From positions 18,815-82,814 of the forward strand of contig CATJOY010000035.1 in NCBI GenBank assembly GCA_949741925.1: a stretch of 64,000 bases of DNA, in the 5' to 3' direction. Of the stretch, positions 36,741 to 48,900 are shown piece after piece (position 1 is the first letter of the stretch; each line of letters begins with the position of its first letter). Made by a program: the position numbers and the translations under genes. The stretch is from an uncultured Desulfovibrionaceae bacterium. Lineage in GTDB: Bacteria; Desulfobacterota; Desulfovibrionia; Desulfovibrionales; Desulfovibrionaceae. Below the pieces are notes generated by a model. The model was not told the DNA's origin, searched no databases, and saw only the letters and a list, made by a program, of their open reading frames with translations.

Positions 36741-37157
36741 TCATCTGATAAACCTTTTGAGACTGAGCCGGTTGAGGGCTCTTTTGAGAGCAGCGTCAGC
36801 TCGAGTGATATTGATCTCCTCGCTCCGGTCGGCGTCGCGCAGCCGGTCTTCGGCTCGTTTTTTAGCTTCCTCGGCCCGATTCATATCAATTTCCTCGGCT
36901 TTTTCTGCAGAGTCAGCCAGAATACGAACTACATCATGGGAAACTTCGGCAAAGCCGCCGTTGACAGCCACATACTTGGTCTCCCCGGATAAAGTGGTAT
37001 AGTGCAGACAACCCAAGGCCAAGGCAGAGAGAAAGGGCGTGTGTCCCGGCAGAACACCGAAAGCCCCTTCGGAACCGGGTACGGAAACGAAGTCTACGGT
37101 TTCGCTAAGGACACTTTTGTCCGGAGTCACTATTTCCAGTTGCAGCGCATGTTCCAT
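36741..37157 (-). CDS. atpC: ATP synthase epsilon subunit
   Basis: Central-stalk and regulatory subunit of F1. 138 residues. The N-terminal beta sandwich is clear: [20 protein letters not shown], then [20 protein letters not shown] and [20 protein letters not shown]. The C-terminal helical hairpin is charged ([20 protein letters not shown]). Last gene of the minus-strand atp cluster, 75 bases after atpD and followed by a terminator. Confidence 0.96.
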   Translation of the reverse strand: MEHALQLEIVTPDKSVLSETVDFVSVPGSEGAFGVLPGHTPFLSALALGCLHYTTLSGETKYVAVNGGFAEVSHDVVRILADSAEKAEEIDMNRAEEAKKRAEDRLRDADRSEEINITRADAALKRALNRLSLKRFIR

Positions 37158-37232
37158 GGTACGCTGTCTCCTTTGTATTCACCGCGTTACGCTGTCGTAA
37201 AGCCTGTCGCGGCCCCGTGGAGCCCCGGAGGA

Positions 37233-39555
<2,323 letters not shown>

Positions 39556-39588
39556 ACGCTACCTCTTAGGGAAGGCGTTCCGTGCCCC

Positions 39589-41652
<2,064 letters not shown>

Positions 41653-41656
<4 letters not shown>

Positions 41657-42216
41657 TGGAGCACCACCTTTGTTACAAATGCATCGATCAGGGCTTCATG
41701 CTGTTTCGGGGTCAGAGATTCGGCCAAGGCTTTTTGGGTGGCTTCGGCAATAGCCTCGGCCAGATCGGCCCGCATGGCCGTCAGAGCCTGGTCGATTTCG
41801 TTCTGAGCTCCCTGTTGCGCTTGGGCAGTAATAATTCGGGCACGCTCTTCGGCCGCCGCGATAATCTCTTGTTTGACGGCTTCGCCCCGGGCCCGATATT
41901 CTTCTAAAATAGCTTCCCGCTCCCGGTCGAGGGAGGCGATGCGTTGCTCTACATCCTGAAGCTCCTGGCGGGCGGCCTCCTTGCGCGCTTCAAGATCATG
42001 CAGCTCCTGTTCAATGCCGGAACGTCTTCCCCGGAAAAAAGCGATAATTTTTTTGCCGGCCAGGTACCAGATAACTCCGGCCACCAGGAGGAAGTTAAGC
42101 ACTCTCCAGAAAAGGTTCCACCAATCAAGATCATGCTCCGCCCCGGCAGCTCGAGCCAGAGGGGCTGCCAACAGAACAAGCGTGAGAGAAATGGGTATGC
42201 CGCGTAAACGAGCCAT
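41653..42216 (-). CDS. atpF: ATP synthase b subunit
   Basis: Peripheral-stalk subunit, 187 residues. Residues 8-25 look like a cleavable signal or extra hydrophobic segment (ISLTLVLLAAPLARAAGA), followed by WWNLFWRVLNFLLVAGVIWY as the membrane anchor and a long coiled coil (about 60-175). Paired with the next gene upstream, which encodes a second b-type chain, so the stalk is probably a b/b' heterodimer. The 4-base overlap with atpH is typical of this operon. Confidence 0.93.
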
Positions 42217-42220
42217 GATG

Positions 42221-42685
42221 CTACCTCCCCACCTTGTTATTGTGGCCTCCCCGTCCGGAAGAGGAACCGGCCCGGGAAAGATTTGCGGCAGCTTCAGCGG
42301 CTAAGGCGGGGATGCGTCGGGAGAGTTCTTGCATGGCTTCTTCAATGGCCGCCCGCGTGGTTTCCCGGGTTTCCTGAAGAAAAGATGCTGCCTGCGCTTG
42401 GGCGGCGCTCAAAATTTCGCCTTCGCGGCGATGTGCTTCAGCCTTTTCTCGTTCCCGTTCCTTGGAGGCCTCTTCGCGGGCCCTGGCCAGGGCTGCCTCA
42501 TAGCTCTCTAATTTTTCCTTGGCGTTGGCCGTAAAGTTTTCGGCATCCTGGAGGAGCCCTGCTGCCAGCTCCCGCCGCTGCTTCACAATTCTGCGGATCG
42601 GGCGAACAAGCAGGTAATTTATCCCCACCAATGCAATGATGAAGTTGACCAACTGGATGAGCAGGGTAATATTGAGATCAATCAT
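42221..42685 (-). CDS. atpF': ATP synthase b' subunit
   Basis: 154 residues from the ATG at 42685. Begins MIDLNITLLIQLVNFIIALV, the membrane anchor, then LLVRPIRRIVKQRREL and a long Ala/Glu/Arg coiled coil. Shorter than the neighbouring b chain and lacking its extra N-terminal hydrophobic segment. First gene of the cluster: subunits a and c are not encoded here. The upstream frame to 42997 reaches into the repeat-bearing gap and has no family character. GAAGGT directly precedes the ATG. Confidence 0.92.
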   Translation of the reverse strand: MIDLNITLLIQLVNFIIALVGINYLLVRPIRRIVKQRRELAAGLLQDAENFTANAKEKLESYEAALARAREEASKEREREKAEAHRREGEILSAAQAQAASFLQETRETTRAAIEEAMQELSRRIPALAAEAAANLSRAGSSSGRGGHNNKVGR

Positions 42686-43392
42686 ACCTTCAGACCTGCC
42701 GTTGCTTGAAAACGTACACCAAGACCTCGTAGCGCGTTTTGCTGTATTTGTAGCAAACACTTTGGCGGCGAGAACGCCACCCGCACCGGAGGCCTGGAGA
42801 AAACTGCCTTTGGCCATAAGGTGCCGGAGAGAGCATCGCAAAATAAAGCTACTCCAAGGGCTGTTTCCAATACATTCCCCTCCAAACCAGCTTTTCCTCA
42901 GAGTAGTCAGAAAAAAACTCGCAGTATGCTTAATACGCCTGAGCCTGTTTTTTCTGCCTTTCTTGCCGCGGAAAATAATTTGGCTGTTTAAGGACAAAAT
43001 TATTTGGAAACAACCCTCAATGAATAGCCAATATCATTACAAATGTCAAAGTACCTTTAGGATTTTTTTAGGAAAGCGAAATTCCCTAAGCGGAAAAAAG
43101 AAAATATGAAAAATCCCAAGGTAAAATAAGGAGTTTGTCGCGGAATGCTCCGGCTGGAATCGCAGTGTCCCCGTCCCCAGCGTCAGAAGTGAGAACAAGG
43201 CTGTAGTGTCGTTTTTTATGGTTCAGAAGCCGGAATAGTTGTTTTGGTCGGCAGGCTTTTGGGGGCTGGCTCTTGTACGGTGTTTTCCGGCGCACGTGCT
43301 GCATAGTAGTATTTTACCCAGGGTTTATGAGCAAGCCTGTGGCGCGGGAAGCAGCCGCCTTTGCCGAAAGCACCTTTCCGACGGAGGCCGAA
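42686..43392. other. Gap upstream of the atp cluster, with repeat copy B
   Basis: 707 bases between atpF' (start) and pbpC (stop), both minus strand. The half nearest atpF' carries a member of the dispersed inverted repeat. The atp promoter should be here, but I could not fix it; 43010-43135 is AT-rich. No supported gene. Confidence 0.4.
42890..43000. repeat. Dispersed intergenic inverted repeat, copy B
   Basis: Arms CAGAAAAAAAC (42908-42918) and GTTTTTTCTG (42947-42956), 10 pairs with one extra A in the left arm. Compared with copy A the second pair is A-T in place of G-C, a compensatory change. The right flank (CTTGCC, CGGAAAA, TTTGGCT) aligns with copy A at 7937-7963. Confidence 0.5.
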
Positions 43393-45741
43393 TCAGGGGA
43401 GGAACCTGACCGGCTCGCCCTCGGTTTCCAAAATATCGATGACCCGGAACCGGGCGCTGGCCATGGCTCCCCGTTCGTCAATAAGTGATACCACATGCCT
43501 GCCCTTATGCAACGGCCAGAGTAGGGCCTCTCCTTTTTCCTGAAGTCCGAAGAACTCTTCGTCAACAAACCAGTAGACTCGACCCTCGGTTCCTTCGGCG
43601 TTGAGGGCGATATGCTGAACAGGCGCGTGGGGAGTGATGAAATAGCGCACGCCGGGCAGGGGCGAGGTAATATCCACGGCGGAGCTGCGGGCAACGCGGA
43701 GGCCGGTATTTGTTTTTCCTTTCTCGGGGGCTGTCGAGGTATCTCGATCCAGGCCGGCGGAAAAATCTGCCAGGTCCGGCGGCAGCACGGTGACGGCTTT
43801 GCCTGCCTGGAGTTGGTGGATTGAGCAAGGGCTGGTTCGGCTGACGCCACGAATACGCCACTGCATGGCGCGCCCCGGGCAAGCCGGCGTAGCGGGCATG
43901 CCGGAAAGGGCACAGGCGGCAAAGCGTTCCAGGCCATCAGGGGGATCATACCAGGGGGCTTCTTCAAGTTTTTGGCCGTGTCGCGCCGGGAGGTGGGGCA
44001 GGCCGTGGAGAAGGCGCAGAGCGGCGGGCGCGGCCAGGGGCAGGCCCGAGAGGGCCGCATAGGGAATCCCCTCCGGGTCGCCCAGCCAAACAGCTACCGT
44101 GTACCGGGGGGTGTAGGCGGCGGCCCAGGCATCCCGCATGCCGAAAGATGTGCCGGTTTTAAAAGCAATGTGGCGGTTTTGTTCCTGCAAGGCCATGCGC
44201 AACATAGGCGGCATGCGTCCTGCCTCACGCAGGCTTTCAGCGATGAGGAAAGCGCTTTCGGCGGAAAACATGCGACGTTCGCCGGGGCTGCCCGGCACGG
44301 CTTTGGATTGGATGCCGGTCACCGGTCTGTAAAGTCCGAGGCGAGCGAGCGTGGCGTAAGCGTTGGCCAACTGCTGCAGGGTGATTTCACAGCCTCCCAG
44401 AACCAGGGAATCTCCATAGTGGTCGTAGGAACGCCGCAGACCGCTGAATCCCAGGGTACGCAGAAAGTGTAAGGAGGCCGCGCCGCCGGCGAGGCGGAGA
44501 ACCCGCACAGCCGGAGCATTGAGGGAAAGGGCCAGGGCCCGGCCGGCGGCAACGGGACCGCGGTAGAGACGGTCATAATTACGCGGAGCTTCGCCGGCAA
44601 AGGAGAGCGGCGTATCGGCCAGCATGGTCGCCGGAATGATGCGGCCGCTTTCGATCGCCCTTAAATAGACAAAAGGTTTGAGAACAGACCCCGGAGAGCG
44701 GGGGGCGGAAGCACAATCCACCCAGTTCCTGCCAGAGGCAAGGGTAAACCGCCGGTTTCCCACATAGGAGATTAGCGCGCCGGTGCCGTTTTCAATGATT
44801 GCTGCCGCTGCGGTGATCCGCTCAGGTAAAGGGCTCAAGGCTTCGCTCAGTCGGAGTTCCGCCTGGCGCTGGGCATCAGGATTCAGTGTGGTGGGCAGGG
44901 GGGCGGCGCTCTGCTCCCAGAAAAGCGGCGGCAGTTCACGGAGCACCAGATCTGCGAAATGGCGGTGTTCGCCGGGAATAGCGCTCCGCCCCGGGGGCAA
45001 AGGCTCTAGCAGGGCCAGCTTCAGAGTTGCTTCATCCACGATGCCGCTGCCGGCCAATCTGGCGAGAATGGTGTTGCGGCGCTTGAGCGTTTTTTCGGGA
45101 TTACGGTCAGGCCGGTAGAGCGAGGGGCCACGCAGCATGCCGATCAGGAGGGCGGCCTCTGCCAGGGAAAGTTCTTGGGCCCGTTTGCCGAAGTAGCTTC
45201 GTGCGGCTGCCTCCACACCACGGACCGGGCCGCCGAAAGGGGCGCGGTTCAGGTAGATTTCCAGGATCTCGTTTTTGCTGAGTGACCAATCCAGCTTGAT
45301 GGCCTGGGCAAATTCCACAATTTTATTTTTCACTGTACGAGCCCGGGGAAAACTTAGCCGGATCACCTGGCTGGTGATGGTACTGGCGCCGGAAACAACC
45401 CGTCCGGCGAGGAGGTTTCGGGCGACGGCACGGCCTAAGGCCAGGGGATCCAGGCCGAAGTGGGAGAAAAAGCGTTTATCTTCCACGTGCACGGCCACAA
45501 GCGGCAGCCATTTGCCCATAGCCTCCAGGGGCACGGGCAGACAATACTCCTCACGCGAGGAGAGCCGTACATGAAAAAGGCGTCCTGTATTATCCAGCAA
45601 GGCCGGAGAAACCGGCCATAACCTGGCTGTATCTATTGGAGAGGGAACGGCGACCAGCAGGAGAAAAAAGGCCGCCGCCGCGAGGCCGAGGCACGCCAGA
45701 CCTGTTCGGATATTGCGGAATGGCAGCTTGAGGCGGTGCAT
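43393..45741 (-). CDS. pbpC: Penicillin-binding protein 1C
   Basis: Bifunctional peptidoglycan synthase-like protein. 782 residues with the ATG at 45741, chosen because a basic stretch and one transmembrane helix follow at once (LACLGLAAAAFFLLLVAVPS); ATGs at 45819 and further up are alternatives. The GT51 transglycosylase domain has VEDKRFFSHFGLDPLALGRA and GASTITSQVIRL. The transpeptidase has the SVLK serine motif (SPGSVLKPFVYLRA), SLN (ALSLNAPAVRVL) and KTGTS. A C-terminal PBP1C-specific domain follows (DITSPLPGVRYFITP, WFVDEEFFG). Encoded directly after the alpha-2-macroglobulin gene, the widespread yfhM-pbpC pairing. Confidence 0.94.
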   Translation of the reverse strand: MHRLKLPFRNIRTGLACLGLAAAAFFLLLVAVPSPIDTARLWPVSPALLDNTGRLFHVRLSSREEYCLPVPLEAMGKWLPLVAVHVEDKRFFSHFGLDPLALGRAVARNLLAGRVVSGASTITSQVIRLSFPRARTVKNKIVEFAQAIKLDWSLSKNEILEIYLNRAPFGGPVRGVEAAARSYFGKRAQELSLAEAALLIGMLRGPSLYRPDRNPEKTLKRRNTILARLAGSGIVDEATLKLALLEPLPPGRSAIPGEHRHFADLVLRELPPLFWEQSAAPLPTTLNPDAQRQAELRLSEALSPLPERITAAAAIIENGTGALISYVGNRRFTLASGRNWVDCASAPRSPGSVLKPFVYLRAIESGRIIPATMLADTPLSFAGEAPRNYDRLYRGPVAAGRALALSLNAPAVRVLRLAGGAASLHFLRTLGFSGLRRSYDHYGDSLVLGGCEITLQQLANAYATLARLGLYRPVTGIQSKAVPGSPGERRMFSAESAFLIAESLREAGRMPPMLRMALQEQNRHIAFKTGTSFGMRDAWAAAYTPRYTVAVWLGDPEGIPYAALSGLPLAAPAALRLLHGLPHLPARHGQKLEEAPWYDPPDGLERFAACALSGMPATPACPGRAMQWRIRGVSRTSPCSIHQLQAGKAVTVLPPDLADFSAGLDRDTSTAPEKGKTNTGLRVARSSAVDITSPLPGVRYFITPHAPVQHIALNAEGTEGRVYWFVDEEFFGLQEKGEALLWPLHKGRHVVSLIDERGAMASARFRVIDILETEGEPVRFLP

Positions 45742-45967
45742 GGAGCAGACAGGGAGCTGCCCGGTAGGATGGCCTGTGGTGAATGCGGGAGGATGTCCTG
45801 AGGAGAAGGTCTTGCGCATGGGGAGAGGCGTTTTCAGAGGGCTAGGGGAGGGCCGGCGCGCGGAGAGCTTATTGCATCCGCGAACACAGCTGGACATAGG
45901 GTTTGAGGAAGGTGGGGCAGAGGGAAGAAACCGGCTGCACAAGCGTTTCTTCCCTCTACCCGAATCG

Positions 45968-48900
45968 TTACTCGACCTTGACCTTGCCGGCCTTGGTCAG
46001 GGCCTGGATCGCGGGGTCGTACATGGCTTCGGCGCTGAGTGGCGGGAGGGTGAAAACGCCCTTTGTCACAGCCCTGATGGTATAGCTGAAGGCGCTTGCG
46101 CCCGCAGGCATTGCATCCACAAAGAGCAGGAGCCTGTCATCGCGCATTTCGATACGGGCATCTCCCCATTCGCTGATGCGCGCCGGTTGAGCAAACGCTG
46201 CGGGAGGCGCGGATTTGCTTCCGGCATTGTTGGCGGCGTGGCCGCCGTTTTCGTCAGGAACGAGATTGGGGTTTTCAATTTCAAAGCCGCCGGGCAACAC
46301 ATCGGCCAGGACAAGGCTGTTAAAGCCGGCCTCAGGCTTGAGATAGAGGGTGACAGTAACCCTGGAGCCGTGGGGAATAACGATTTCCTGGCTATCTGTC
46401 TTGAGGGGACTCTCGGGGTTGAAGTCGTCGAAGTCGTAGACAGTGCCGTCATCCAGCTCCCAGCGGCGGGCAATGTTCAGGCCGTCATAATGAGCCGGGG
46501 CCGCTTTCAGGGGAACTCCGGAATTGGTCCACGAGTAATAGGAAGAGCCATTGCCCTCAAGGGCGACTCGGACGGGGGCGAGTGAGGCGGATTCGGTGGC
46601 TGGTCCGGCGAGCAAGAGGTCTTTATTAGTGAAAACCGGGGTTTCTTTATCGCTGAATTCAGCCAGAGGGATTGGATGATTTCCATCGGCCAGTGAAAAG
46701 AGCGTGGCGGTGAAATCCTTGCTCCGGCCGGAGGTTTTTTCGGTATACCGGCCAAGAGCCAGCACAGCCATGCCGTTTTCTTGGGTGCTGTACCAGCGGT
46801 CTTTGGCTCCGTCTTCAAGAATGCGGGCGGCTAGGGTCGCGGTTTCCGGGGCAAAGGGGTCGGTTTGGGCCCACATGAGCAAGCGCAAAGCTTCATTACG
46901 GGCTTGTGATTCCATGCTTCGACCATAATCCCGCTCGTTGGGCAGGGGCAGCACGCCCAGCTCACGCAGGGCGTCGGCCTTGCCTGTGGCAACGGCGTAG
47001 GCTCCGGCCAAAAAGATTTTTCCGGAGGTGGAGAGGAGATTCCCTTGCTCTTTGAGGAAATGCATCCAACCAAGCGGCGCGTCGTTGTTAAGGGCCAGCA
47101 CGTAACAAATATACGCTTTGGTGGAGAGGGCGTCGCGGATCTCGATAGTTCCTTTCTCCGGCAGGGGCGTGGAGAGGTACCCGCGCAGCCAGGCCAGGGC
47201 GGCTCTGAAGGAATCTTGCGGCACCAGGCCGGAATCCCCGGCCTCAGTTAGGAAGTGGGCGGCGTAGGCCGAGCCCCAGGGATACGGCAAGGAAGTGCCG
47301 GGCCAGGTATTGAACCCGCCGTCAAAGCGTTGCATGGAAAGAACGCGCCGGATGGCGAAATCAAGAGCCTGGCGGTATTCGGAATTCTCGGCAAGCTCAG
47401 GATCAAGGCTTTTAAGCAGCGTCGGGGCCGCCAGATAGGGCCAGGCGGTGGAAATAGTTTGCTCAAGGCAGCCGTAGGGATAACTGCCTAAGTAGTTTAG
47501 GGCGGTCAAAAGCCCCACCGTTGGAGAGGCCGAGAAGGAGAGTTTGATCTGTTCCGTGCCGGGGAAGAAGCCGCCGCCCGGAGCAATCTCAGCGGTTTCA
47601 CCGCCGCGAACAATACCTGAGCCGGTACGGGTCAGGCGCGGGAAGGGAGGACGAACCGGGATTTCCAAACGTTGCTCAAAGTTTTCCTCGTCACTTGAGG
47701 ATATGTCGGCGACCAGGCGCAGCACACCCATGCCGGAGGCGGCCTCGGCCGTGAGTTTCAACGGAATGAAGACCTTGGGCGTGTGCTCGTCGAGACGTAC
47801 CGGGTATTCGCCAGGGCCTTCGAGAGAGAGCGGCCCTTCGCAGATGACCTTGAGGGTTGCTTGACGCGGGGCGGGGGAGGAAGCAAAAACAAAGACCGGA
47901 ACCTCGAAGCTATCGCCAGGAGCGACCAAACGCGGGGTGGTCGCTTCTACGGTTAGGGAGCGAGCTACCTTGAGAGAGGCTTGAGCATGGCCCACGGCTG
48001 TTCCGGTAGCGGCTACAGCCATGATTCGGCCTTTGCCGCTATATTCGGGCAGTTTCAGGGTTGCGGCGACCCTGCCTTGCTCGTCGGTGCTGATCAGCCC
48101 CGGGGAGATAGATAGAAGCTCCAGCTTGCGGGAAAGGGGCGAGAGCAGCGAGCCATCCGCGCCCATGCCGCCGCCGGGCTTCAGCGTAATGGGCCTGCGC
48201 TCGGTCAAAGGCATTAGGGCGTCGTACAGGTCATAGGCGTAGCTGGCCAGCCCTCGCTGGGAGGTGAAGAAGCCGAAGGGATCAGGGGTCTTGAAGTTGG
48301 TCATGGAGAGCAGCCCTTCATCCACCAGAGCGAGAGCTACTTCTCCCTTGACCGGGTTGCCCTCGGCATCTTTGAGATTGACCTGAATTTCCACGTTGCT
48401 CGCGGGCAAGATCTCCTTCGGGGCTGCTATGCTCATCTGGAGTTTGGCTTCGCTCTGATCCACCCGGAGAGGAACAACGCCGTAGGCCCGGTGAGCGCCC
48501 CAGGGTTCTCCGGGGGCGACAGGCCGAATAATCCAGGCCGAACAGTAGGCGTTAGGGGCCATTGCCTCGAGAATGGGCACGAGGATAGTTGTTTCACTTT
48601 GGGTAATGGTGATGATCTGGCGGTAGAGTTCCCTATCCGTTTCCAGCACCAGCAGGAGCTTGCCGGTAAAGGGGGTACGGATGGTCAGCCGGGCGGTATC
48701 ATTGGCTTTGTAGGAAGGCTTGTCCCAGGAGAGCATAACCCGGTCTACTAAGGGTGAACCGCCCTCATCCGGGCCCGCCAGGCCGGACCAGACGGAGAAG
48801 GCGCCGGAGCATTCGGCGCCGGTGCTTTCATCTACAAGACGCACGCGGTATTCGCCGCGCGACTCCGGAGTAAAGGTAAAGACGCCCAAGCCTTTGTTGA

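Noticed and set aside
36459..36992. Plus-strand frame of 177 codons with a perfect ribosome-binding site at its inner ATG
   Set aside because: Only the first ten codons after 36504 resemble TnpA; the rest runs through two hairpins and antisense to atpC, so it is an IS remnant, not a gene.
42636..43109. Plus-strand frame of 157 codons
   Set aside because: Overlaps atpF' antisense and a repeat region; no protein-like composition or family resemblance.
45713..46585. Plus-strand frame of 290 codons
   Set aside because: Shadow of the alpha-2-macroglobulin and pbpC genes on the minus strand.
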